A stretch of DNA of 64,000 nt from Monarcha castaneiventris obscurior (lineage: Eukaryota; Chordata; Aves; Passeriformes; Monarchidae), in the NCBI GenBank assembly GCA_026261815.1, contig JAMPIT010000476.1, positions 4,553,501 through 4,617,500 of the forward strand. Direction: 5' to 3'. Position numbers and translations under genes: made by a program. The notes under the pieces were generated by a model. It saw nothing but the letters and a program-made list of their open reading frames with translations, was not told the DNA's origin and searched no databases. Positions 54,638 through 64,000 of the stretch are shown piece by piece (the first letter of the stretch is position 1; each line of letters begins with the position of its first letter).

Positions 54638-57600
54638 CTAAGGAGAGAGCGAGACGTAGATGAGGGTGGCCACAATCGTGCCGATGCTGAAGAGCACCGT
54701 GAGGACGTGGGGCACGGCGCTGGAGCGGGCAGGGCGGCCGCTGGCCCGCGGCTGCAGGGCCCTGGCCACGCGCTGCCGCTGGGTGAGGATGGCCTCCCTG
54801 GCGCCCGCCCAGGCGCCCGGGCCCCGCAGCCGGTACTGGTACGGCGTGCAGGGCCCAAAGACCACCTCCAGCGCCAGCTTGGGGTCCGTGAGGAACAGGG
54901 TGAGCACATTGGGCTTGACCCCCAGCTGGCAGGCGAGCTCGTCCATGTAAGGGACATAATCCACCTGGATGGTGTGCCGCTGGCTCTTCACGTACCTGTG
55001 GGCAGGGAGGGAGGGCAGGCGGGTTTGAGGCGGGGGCATGGGGTAAGGGTAGCAGGGTGGTGCTGCGCAGGGGCCTTACCGCTCAGCCATTCTCTTCTTG
55101 GTTTGTGTGATTTCAGCCAGCATGTCGGCGGGTGGTGGCAGGTCCTGCAGCCCTGGGCAAAAGGAAGCTGTAGCTGGAGGGTGGGCTGTGCACCTGCCAC
55201 AGTCTGGATGGCTCTGCTGCCCAGCCTGGCCTCTGTTTGCATGTGGGGCTTTTGGAACGTGCCACCACGTCAGGAGCAAAGTGGGAGACATGGGCAAAGA
55301 AAGTGACAGCAGGAAAGGAAAGGGAGAATGTGGTTGCAGGCAACCGGACCTGTTAGTGGCCCGCACAAGAGAATAGTGCAAGAGTCGTAGAAAAATGCAA
55401 AGCGGGGTTTTGTCCTCATGAAGAAGCAAAAGGAGGATAAAAAGGTGAGTGTGGGGAGGCAGTGTGTGAGGGGATGCCACCAGCAACAACCCAGTCTTGG
55501 TGTGGCTGGGGGAGCCCAGCTGCATCCCCTGGACTGCTTGACTTACCCTTGAAGACACGGGTGGCCCAGCGACACTGGAGCTCGGAGATGGGCATGATGG
55601 CACCCAGGGGCTGGATGAGGCCGATGAAAGCCAGTGTCGGCTTCTCCAGGTCAGGCGGGAACACGTATTTGTAGAGGGAAATCTGGTTCTCCACCACTTT
55701 CACGCAGCCCTCGAGGAACGGGAAGGAGAAGCTGTATCCTGTGGCAAAAACTACAGCATCAACATCTTCTCTGGTGCCGTCGTCAAAGATGGCAGATGTC
55801 TCCGTGAACTCCCGGATGTTCGGCTTCACCCGCACCCTGCCTGAAATGATGCGGTTGGGCAGGTCATCGTTGACGGTCGGGTGCTGGTCAAAGACCCTGG
55901 AAGGCACAGACAGACCTCGTTCAGGCCCTGGCAGGGGGATGGGCTTCACTGGAGCAGGTACCTGGGGTGCTGCTGGGACACTCACCGGTGCTTGGGCTTT
56001 AGGCCATAGAGTGTGTGGTCAAAGCGGGCATTCAGCTTCCTCTCCATGAAAAGATTGGTGACATTTGGAGGCAGCAGGTTATGGAGGAGCCCCATGAAGC
56101 GACTGAGGTAGCTGAAGTCATAGGGGTACCCTCTGTCTCCCACCCGGTGCAGCACCCAGGACCCACGCCTGGTGCTGAGAAAAACCTGGTAGGAAGGTGA
56201 AGAGAGGTGGCAGCATGGCAGCATCCTCAGACTGGGCTGGGCCCCGGCTGTGCTCCAGGGACAGGGAAGCCAGCACAGCTGCTGGGACCACAATAGCCGC
56301 CCCCATACAGAGGGGACGGGGTGCTTGTGGCCAGGTGCTGGAGGGAGGGGAGCCCACAGGGGATGGTGGGGGATGACTGGTGCCCTCTGGTGTCCCATCC
56401 CTGTGAGCTCCCCCAGCACACCTGCTTGGCTGCGTGGCTCAGCTCCACTGCGATATCGATGCCTGAATTCCCGATGCCAACCACAACCACCTGCTTTCCG
56501 AAAAAGGGCTGAGCGCTCTTGTAGTCCCGACTGTGCAGGTACCAGCCCTCAAACTTTTCCAGCCCTGGAAGAGAGAGGGAAGCCATGCTGGGCTGGAGTG
56601 TGGGGCAGGAGGGTGGCTGCCCCCTGTTCAGACTGGTGGTGTTTTGGGAACAAGCTAGGACCAGTGTGACCAACAGGAATTATGCAGCCCTGGGGCAGTG
56701 CCCAGAAAGGTGGTGTTATCTCCAGCATGGAAGATTCTCAGCATAGCCCTGAGCATCCTGCTCGGGCTTTGGGACTGGCCTGGCTTGGACTGGAGAATTC
56801 CCTGCTTCCATCCCAAAATTCTACTGCAGGTCCTGTCTGGTGCCATGCATTGCTGGTAGAGGAACAACCAGGGTCCGTGCCATCTTGCCAGACCCTGATA
56901 ACAGTGTGCTCCAGCCCATTCCCCAGCCAAAGAGGGTCTCCACAGCTGAAAACCCTCTAGGCATTTTCTCCTGGCACCCAGAGGAGAAGACCACCACCAG
57001 TGCTGAGCCCTTCAGCCTTGGTGAGGAGCTGGAGAGCCTAGCAGGTGCTTGGCCAGCACAGGAGAGGCACACTGGCAGTGGTGACATCTGCCAGCAGGAT
57101 GCTTTGGATACTCATGCAATCCCACCTGGTGTGTTAAGCTGCAAAGGCATTTAGGGATGTCAGGGAGCAGGTGAGCAGCCCACAGGCAGTACCTGGGAAG
57201 GAGCTGAGCGGGAGATGTGCGTCGGTGTGGTGCCCACTGCACACCAGCACGGCGTCGAAGACAGCTGCCTCCTGCTTCCCCTCGCTCTCCGTCACCACCT
57301 CCCACTGCCCGCTGCTGGCGAAGTCAGGGCGCTTGGACACGCGGCACACGCTGGTCTGGGTGCAGGGGAGCGGTGTCAGGCACCCTGTGCCCCCGTTCCC
57401 GCTGCCACCTCCCCCTCGGCCCCCCAGCTCTCACCCTGAAGCGGATGTGGCGGAGCAGATCGAAGTGCTGGGCGTACATGCGGAAGTACTCCATGATCTT
57501 GGAGTTGTGCATGTAGTTGGGGAAGTCCTCAGGGATGGGGAAGTCGCTGAAGCACATCATCTCCTTGGAGGTGTTGATGATGACGGAGCGGTAGATGCTG

Positions 57601-59553
57601 GCACAGCCGTCCTCGGGGCGCTCCTGTGGGAGCGGGGCACAGCTCAGCGCTGGACAGGGACTGCAGGGCCACCTGCCTTCCCTGCCTGGCACCTCCCCTG
57701 TGAGTGCAGGATTAAGCCACATGTGGTTGTAGCACCCATCCTTGCACCCAGCACTCTCCCATGGGTGAGACCCCCACCCCAAAAAACAGGGAAGAGGTAG
57801 GTCTGGTGCCCTAGGTTACAATGTAAGATGTAACCAATAGTATGTATTCTATGATCATCTTCACAAGCTGTTAAAGCAGATGGGGCAGTGCTCCTTATCT
57901 CCTACCATGATTCATCCCTGACAACTCCCTCCGGGAGCTATCCCTGTTTAATGGCTACCAAGGTCCCACCGCATGACTCATAGAATTACATCAGCCCATT
58001 GGGAGATGCTCCGCCCAGGGGGAGGAGCCAAGCATTCCCACCTGGATCTAATCTGGGGCTTGGAACAGCACAAGCAGCCCTTACCTACTGGATTTCCAGA
58101 GGACAAGAGCTAGATAACCATCACTGGACCTCCAGAGGAGGATCAGACCCTTCTACAGGATCACCGCTTCCACAGAACCACTCCAAAGAGGATGCAGCCA
58201 CCACTTAATCGGACTGGTACCACCACCCTGCCCAGCAGGGTGACAGGTCATATCCTGACTGTCAGGTTAAGCCAGTGTTACTGTATTATTGCCTTGTTAC
58301 ATATACTAGTAAAGAACTGTTATTCCTATTTCTCATATAATTCCCTGAAATCCCCTTAATTTCAAAATTATAATAATTCAGAGGGAAGGGTTTACATTTT
58401 CCATTCCAAGAGAGGCTCCGGCCTTCCTTAGCAGACACCTGTCTTTCAAACCAAGACATCTGGACTAGCAGGAGCCAGGCAGTGGTGACAGTGGGTCATG
58501 GTGGTCTTGTGCCTCAGTTTCCCCACTTCTTGCCCCTATGAGGTGGACACATTCCCAAAGCTCCTGTGGTGCTGTTGCCCTGGCTTCCACATCAGGTCGT
58601 GCTGGTTGTGGAGCCAGCTCCAGTGCTTCCTGCTGAGTGGCTGCTCCTGCTTGCCAGGTCTGTGCCTTGGCAGCTGGATGCTGCTGCTCTGATTCTGCTG
58701 CACCAACCCTGTCCTTGACCCATCACAGGTATAACCAGCAGACTGCGACTGATCCACCCCAGGCCCCACTCTGGCATGGTGCCACATGTCTCCCCAGGTC
58801 TCTCCCACACGCATATTGGGCATGGTGGGGACACTGATCATCTTGGTGGGTCCGTGGGATCAAAGTCAGCAGCCTTATTAGGAGGGGGCAGAGACGAGCT
58901 CCAGGATTCCTCCAAGGCAGGGACAGTCCAGGCACAGAGAAGGCAGCACTTGGTGTCTGTGGGGGTGAGTGGCAGAGAAGTAGGGAGAGGAGCAATCTTG
59001 ATCCCCAGAAAGGGCTGGGCAGGACAGAGACTGGGACAGACAGGGGGTCAGATATGACAAGACAGGTAGGAAAGGGCTGGGAGTGACCAAGAGCAAAACA
59101 GCAGAGGAAGGGATAGATGGGACTGGGAAGGGAGGGATGGGAAAGGGAAGTCTGAGCTGGGGCAGCAAACCCAGTCAGACTCAAAGTCCTTGAGGAGGCT
59201 TTATCCTGCTGCTGGTGAGCAGAAGTTGGGTCCTATGTGCCTGACACACCAGCTGGCACCATGCTGCCAAAGCAGGTTTACTTTCCTGTGGTTTTCCTTG
59301 GAAACCTGCCTGCTGCATGCATGCAAAGCAGGGGAGCGGCGCGTCCTTATCTGCCAAGGAGCGATCCCAGTCCCATCCGTGCTGCTGCCGCAGGACAGGC
59401 TGGCTGCCCGGGGCTTACCTCGAAGCGCCAGAGCCCCCCGATGTCCTTGCTCCTCTCAAAGCAGGTAGGCTCCAGCCCCTCATCCAGGCAGCATTTCAGG
59501 GCGCACAGGCCAGAGGCACCGGCACCAATGATAGCTACTCTCCGGGAAGCCAT
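54638..59553 (-). CDS. FMO5: Flavin-containing monooxygenase, FMO5-like, copy A
   Basis: FAD- and NADPH-dependent ER monooxygenase. Eight exons (minus): 59553-59419, 57623-57435, 57355-57193, 56564-56422, 56185-55986, 55896-55547, 55152-55080 and 54995-54638; all phases agree, 536 residues. FAD loop GAGASG at residues 10-15; FMO signature [16 protein letters not shown] loop GIGNSG at 192-197; INTSKEMM in exon 2; hydrophobic C-terminal anchor ([18 protein letters not shown]). Exons 4, 5 and 7 are less like human FMO5 than those of copy B, for instance [13 protein letters not shown] where human has [13 protein letters not shown], so copy A is the more diverged duplicate. Exons 2, 3, 6 and most of 8 are near-identical to copy B. 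Its first intron is enlarged to 1.8 kb by a solo LTR. Adjacent PRKAB2 supports the FMO5 assignment; the symbol is for the family branch. Confidence 0.93.
54771..55019 (-). repeat. Near-identical tract shared by the two FMO genes: exon 8 (partner 60,755-61,003)
   Basis: 249 bases align without gaps with only two mismatches seen by eye, covering the N-terminal two thirds of exon 8 plus about 24 bases of intron. Similarity collapses abruptly at both ends: the C-terminal membrane-anchor part of the same exon is unalike. Confidence 0.9.
55543..55905 (-). repeat. Near-identical tract shared by the two FMO genes: exon 6 (partner 61,596-61,958)
   Basis: About 363 bases with three mismatches seen: one inside the exon and two close to its 5' end, where the first residues are VFD in copy A and VLH in copy B. 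Similarity ends a few bases into each flanking intron. Confidence 0.9.
57186..57635 (-). repeat. Near-identical tract shared by the two FMO genes: exons 2-3 with the intron between (partner 63,158-63,608)
   Basis: About 450 bases with three substitutions and one single-base indel seen, including the whole 79-80 base intron between exons 3 and 2. An intron kept this similar cannot be explained by protein constraint. Confidence 0.92.
57807..58458 (-). mobile_element. Solo LTR (passerine ERVL type) with 5-bp target-site duplication
   Basis: 652 bases beginning (minus strand) TGTCTTGGTTTGAAAGACAG and ending CA, flanked by the direct repeat TCTGG at 57,802-57,806 and 58,459-58,463. No internal retroviral sequence is present, so it is a solo LTR left by LTR-LTR recombination. 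The 5' end is, from memory, that of an ERVL LTR family common in songbirds. It lies in intron 1 of FMO copy A, in the same orientation as the gene. Confidence 0.88.
58464..59418 (-). other. Rest of intron 1 of FMO copy A
   Basis: Non-coding; no exon or further repeat recognised. Copy B has only about 210 bases in the equivalent intron. Confidence 0.5.
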
Positions 59554-60255
59554 GTCCCACGGTGTGGTGGTGGCAGGGATGCTGGAGAAGCTGTGGCCAG
59601 GAGCAAAATGCACCGAAGGGGGGTTGTGGAGCCAGGCAGATCCCACCAGGGAGGCTGCCCGGTGCTGCTTGGCTTGGGGGTGACTGTCCTTGTACTTCCT
59701 GTGGGCGGCTGAGGTCAGCTGGGGTGTCACAAGATGTGTTTCTTTCAGACATGATCTACAGGTTTCCCCCACTGCCGTGCCACGCCTCCTGCCTGCACCT
59801 GTCCTCTGCAAGACGCACATTCAGTTCTGTAAACTCTTAATGATGCCGACATTGCCCTGTGACTTGCTGGGCAGGGCAGAGATGTGGCTATGCTTCAGAT
59901 TTTGGCAGGTTGTGGCATAGAAAACAAACCTAGGGGATGATCAGGGGGCCTGGCATGACCAGTCCAGGTGTGTGGTGGCCAGGACCCCCATCCTTTACCC
60001 ACTCTGGGTCCCCAGCCCACCCAGCCACCTTCTGGAAGGGCTGAGTGCAGGTGATGAGGGTGCCACTGAGCTGTGCTGCTGAGACCCCCTCCGGCAGCAC
60101 ACATCCTGAGAGAGGCTGTCATGCTGTGGAACGTGTGTATGCATCAGCCCATGCTATTGTGGGCTGGTGCCTCAAGGCCAATCTCAAACCCGTGAGCATT
60201 CCCACAGCACACGGAAGGTCGTGATGGTGTCAGTAACACGACGGACACTTGGCTG
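59554..60255 (-). other. Spacer between the two FMO genes
   Basis: Holds the 5' flank of copy A and the region beyond the 3' end of copy B. There is no CpG island, consistent with a regulated, tissue-restricted promoter. No gene is visible. Confidence 0.45.
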
Positions 60256-60261
60256 TTTAAT
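60256..60261 (-). terminator. Possible polyadenylation signal (ATTAAA on minus strand) of FMO copy B
   Basis: The common variant hexamer lies about 375 bases after the copy B stop. No AATAAA is closer. Confidence 0.4.
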
Positions 60262-60633
60262 GCATTTATCCAGTTAGAAAGTGTGCTGTGCCTTTGCTGC
60301 TTAGCTCTGGTGCGAGTGTGGCAACATTGGCATGGCTGGGTTACAGAAAGGCCCAGAGCGCTGGCTGAGAGGGACTGGAATTTAGCCTGCAGTGAGCAGG
60401 TTTCCTCCTCTGTCCCTGATGGCACTCCTGCGGGGGAGGTGCAGAACGGGAGCCCAAGCATTGTTTTGGCAGCTGGGGAGGCTCTGTGCAACCCGAGCTC
60501 ATGGTGTGGTCACAGCCTCCAGGCAGGAGGAAGGGTTCTGCCACCACTGGGGTGCACAGGCTGCCAAGGGGAAGGGCTGGCCAGCCAACCCCCAGCACAC
60601 TGCAAAGCCTCCCTTCTTGTGCTTGCAGGGCAC

Positions 60634-63600
60634 CTACAAGTAAGCAAAAACAGCTGCCAGGATGGCCACGGCCCCGACCAGCTTGAAGATGAGGGGCATG
60701 ACAGGGGCTGAGGTGCTCTCTTCCACGTGCCGTGTCTGCAGGGGCTTGAGGATGCGCTGCTGCTGGGTGAGGATGGCCTCCCTGGCACCCGCCCAGGCGC
60801 CCGGGCCCCGCAGCCGGTACTGGTACGGCGTGCAGGGCCCAAAGACCACCTCCAGCGCCAGCTTGGGGTCCGTGAGGAACAGGGTGAGCACATTGGGCTT
60901 GACCCCCAGCTGGCAGGCGAGCTCGTCCATGTAAGGGACATAATCCACCTGGATGGTGTGCCGCTGGCTCTTCACGTACCTGTGGGCAGGGAGGGAGGGC
61001 AGGTAAGTGCTGGAAGCAGAGCTGGCAGATGCCCTGCATACCAGGAAGGTGGTATTGGACAGACTGGACTGCGGGTAGTGTGGCCAACCACATCCCTGCC
61101 CTCTGTTGGCACACACCAATGTGCCAGGATGCATCCATGGGACAGGATGAATGCCCATAAGCAGCTGTAAGGCAGCCCCTTGGTGCTCTCACAGGGATCT
61201 TACCGCTTTGCCATCACTTCTTTCTTCTGCTCGATGTCAGCCTCCATGTCGTGCCGTGGGGGCAGCTCATTCAGCCCTGGGGACGATGAGACATAGTGGC
61301 CACTGTGGTGCTGCCCTTGCCTGGGTACTGTGCCTCTGCCAGCACCACTGTGGTGTGTGGTCTGGCACCTCAGGCATGTCCAAGTGCCTTGGGATGGGGA
61401 GGAGCAGCCTTTGGAGCTCAGGGTATGGATTGTCCCTGTCCCTCTCAGACAAGAGTCCATCTCACCATGACAGCTGCAAGGCAGCCATGCCATCACCATA
61501 GCCAGGACGGCACAACCAGCTGCTGTCTCCTTGACATGGCTGGGCACCATCTGCCCTCACTCCAGGGCTGCATCCACAGGGCAGGTTTGCCTGACTTACC
61601 CTTGAAGACACGGGTGGCCCAGCGACACTGGAGCTCGGAGATGGGCATGATGGCACCCAGGGGCTGGATGAGGCCGATGAAAGCCAGTGTTGGCTTCTCC
61701 AGGTCAGGCGGGAACACGTATTTGTAGAGGGAAATCTGGTTCTCCACCACTTTCACGCAGCCCTCGAGGAACGGGAAGGAGAAGCTGTATCCTGTGGCAA
61801 AAACTACAGCATCAACATCTTCTCTGGTGCCGTCGTCAAAGATGGCAGATGTCTCCGTGAACTCCCGGATGTTCGGCTTCACCCGCACCCTGCCTGAAAT
61901 GATGCGGTTGGGCAGGTCATCGTTGACGGTCGGGTGCTGGTGAAGGACCCTGGAAGGTGCAAGGAGCCATCAGGGCACTGGGAAGGGAGCGTTTCTGTTC
62001 AGTGTCCTGCTCCAGCTGCTGCTCTCTGCTCTGGGAATGCTCATCCCCAGGGATGCTTGACAGCTGCCCCTGCACTGGTGTCTCCAAGAGTCCTTGGAAG
62101 GGGCAGTGGTGGCTCCTTCAAGCATCGCCTGGGCACAATAAAACTATTAACCCAGCCCAAGCACAGGCAGCATGGAATGGCCAAACTGGGCAGGACACAG
62201 AGGGAGGCAGACAGTCCCTTCTGGGCAAGGGGAGTGTTTGCTGATACCTGTGCTTTGGCTTCAGGCCGTAGCGCGAGTGGTCGAACCTGGCGTTCAGCTT
62301 CTTCTCCATGTAGTCACATGCCATGGAGGAGCTGACCAGCTCCTGCAGGAATGTCTTCATGCGGGTGGTTAAGATGGTGTCGATGGGGTAGCCCCGATCT
62401 CCAACGCGGTTGAGGATCCACGCACCCCGGCGGGTGCTGAGGAAGACCTAGACAAGGAAGAAGGATCACTTCTTGAAGGCAGTGATGGTCCTGGGAGGGC
62501 TGCCCTGTGGGGGACATGCCCTTGCCCTGGGATCACTCTGTTTTTTGCTGCCCACGCACTGGGTAAAGACCCAGAGGGCAGAGGGAGATGGTGACTGGCA
62601 TCTTGCAGGGGGGTGGGACCAAGTCTCAATTGCCTGGCAGCTGGGATTGGCAGGTGCCAGCATTGCCAAACACAGTGACTGCTGGCATGGAGCAGCAGCT
62701 GTACAAGTGCCTTGGTCCTGGTGTCCTTGTGGAGCTGGCAGTGTCCCACAGGGGCTGGCCTGCCTGCCAGGACCCCACTCCTGCTGCTCACCTGCTGGGC
62801 TGTTTGGCTGATCTCCACAGCCAGGTCTGACCCCGAATTCCCGATTCCGATGACAACAACCCTTTTGTTTGTGAAAGCCTGAGCATCCTTGTAGTCTCGG
62901 CTGTGGAGGTAGCGGCCCTTGAACTTCTCAATTCCTGTGAGCAGGGAGGAGGGATGCTTGGTTTCCTGGTGCCAGGTTGGAGGATCACCCCCCCTAAAGA
63001 CTGGAGACGCTCCCTTGCCCCACCAAACCGTTCCTGGGGAGCATAGGAGCGCTCCTGGAGTCAAAGCAAGGCAGGGAAATGCTGGGGAATGCAGCAGGGA
63101 GAATAGGGACTGGCATGGACTAGCTTTCAAGGGTGTCTCCTCATGCCAGTGTGCAGGGCAGTACCTGGGAAGGAGCTGAGCGGGAGATGTGCGTCGGTGT
63201 GGTGCCCACTGCACACCAGCACGGCGTCGAAGACAGCCGCCTCCTGCTTCCCCTCGCTCTCCGTCACCACCTCCCACTGCCCGCTGCTGGCGAAGTCAGG
63301 GCGCTTGGACACGCGGCACACGCTGGTCTGGGTGCAGGGGAGCGGTGTCAGGCACCCTGTGCCCCCCGTTCCCGCTGCCACCTCCCCCTCGGCCCCCCAG
63401 CTCTCACCCTGAAGCGGATGTGGCGGAGCAGATCGAAGTGCTGGGCGTACATGCGGAAGTACTCCATGATCTTGGAGTTGTGCATGTAGTTGGGGAAGTC
63501 CTCAGGGATGGGGAAGTCGCTGAAGCACATCATCTCCTTGGAGGTGTTGATGATGACGGAGCGGTAGATGCTGGCACGGCCGTCCTCAGGGCGCTCCTGT

Positions 63601-63937
63601 GGGAGCAGGGTATGGTTCAGTGGTGGCCAGGGGAATGACGGGGAAGGATGGCTGGGGCTGATGAGGTGCTCCTTTTCATGGAGCCCCTGCCCTCAGTCTC
63701 ACCCAGAGGATCCTACTGTGGCCGGCTGCCACCCCACCAGCCACCACTGACCCCTGAGCGTCACCGTGCTGACCCCAAGCAGGACATGTGGCCAGCAGGC
63801 TTTACCTCAAACCTCCAGAGGCCTCCGATGTCGCCGGTCCTCTCGAAGCAGACGGGCTCCAGCCCCTCCTGCAGGCAGGCTTTGATGGCGCACAGCCCGC
63901 TGCTGCCCCCGCCGATGATGGCCACCTTCTTTGCCAT
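60634..63937 (-). CDS. FMO5: Flavin-containing monooxygenase 5, copy B
   Basis: ER-bound FAD/NADPH monooxygenase; FMO5 members mainly act as Baeyer-Villiger oxidases on ketones. Eight exons (minus): 63937-63806, 63596-63408, 63327-63165, 62934-62792, 62447-62248, 61949-61600, 61276-61204 and 60979-60634; all phases agree, 531 residues (human 533). FAD loop GGGSSG at residues 9-14; signature [11 protein letters not shown] at 166-176; NADPH loop GIGNSG at 191-196; hydrophobic anchor at 513-531 ending FAYL. Exons 1, 4 and 5 ([24 protein letters not shown]) are closer to human FMO5 than those of copy A, so this is the likelier true orthologue. The gene is complete inside the window, 60 bases from its end. 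Confidence 0.95.
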
Positions 63938-64000
63938 GCTGCTCTCCACCACCGGCGCTCTGCCTGGGGACAGCGTCGGACAGCGGGGCCGAGTGACCAG

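Noticed and set aside
54638..59553. FMO copy A as a pseudogene
   Set aside because: All eight exons are open with matching phases, intact cofactor motifs and a C-terminal anchor.
1..64000. tRNA, rRNA, snoRNA or CRISPR features
   Set aside because: No cloverleaf, box or regularly spaced repeat-spacer structure was found by eye. A covariance-model scan would be needed to exclude small RNAs in introns.

Overview
This is a window of vertebrate nuclear DNA, almost certainly from a bird. Every coding region is split by GT-AG introns (one GC-AG). Introns are short, and genes sit 0.3-4 kb apart around CpG islands. A CR1-type LINE 3' end lies at 12,805-13,290. A solo LTR of the kind I associate with passerine ERVL elements lies at 57,807-58,458 with a perfect 5-bp target duplication. 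Passerine rather than another bird order is an inference. There is no bacterial content, no CRISPR array and no operon.

Layout. (1) 146-1,853 (+): the last six coding exons of mitochondrial HMG-CoA synthase HMGCS2. (2) 2,701-6,031 (-): a complete 12-exon PHGDH, convergent with HMGCS2. (3) 6.4-9.7 kb: gene-free DNA with a tandem repeat and an LTR. (4) 9.96-46.5 kb (+): PDE4DIP (myomegalin). I could trace 42 coding exons from the CM1 start at 17,811 to the stop at 45,747, with every splice phase agreeing (2,062 codons plus stop). Two more promoters supply different N-termini: a distal CpG island near 10.17 kb and an internal one near 20.7 kb. A decayed endogenous retrovirus with a CR1 inside it, and a degenerate minisatellite, lie in the distal first intron. 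(5) 47,312-51,340 (-): complete 7-exon PRKAB2 with its CpG island at 53.5-54.25 kb. (6) 54,638-59,553 (-) and 60,634-63,937 (-): two intact 8-exon flavin monooxygenase genes of FMO5 type in tandem.

The genes are not one pathway. They cover ketogenesis, serine synthesis, a centrosome/Golgi microtubule scaffold, the AMPK beta-2 subunit, and xenobiotic/NADPH oxidation. What links them is ancient linkage: in human the orthologues sit on both sides of the chromosome 1 centromere, and here they are contiguous in 64 kb.

Most notable observations: the two FMO genes are mosaics in which exons 2-3, 6 and most of 8, with adjoining intron, are nearly identical while exons 1, 4, 5 and 7 are strongly diverged (gene conversion). 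PDE4DIP has a three-promoter structure, with a textbook NRF1/ZNF143/YY1 cluster at the internal promoter. I see no wholly new biological system here.
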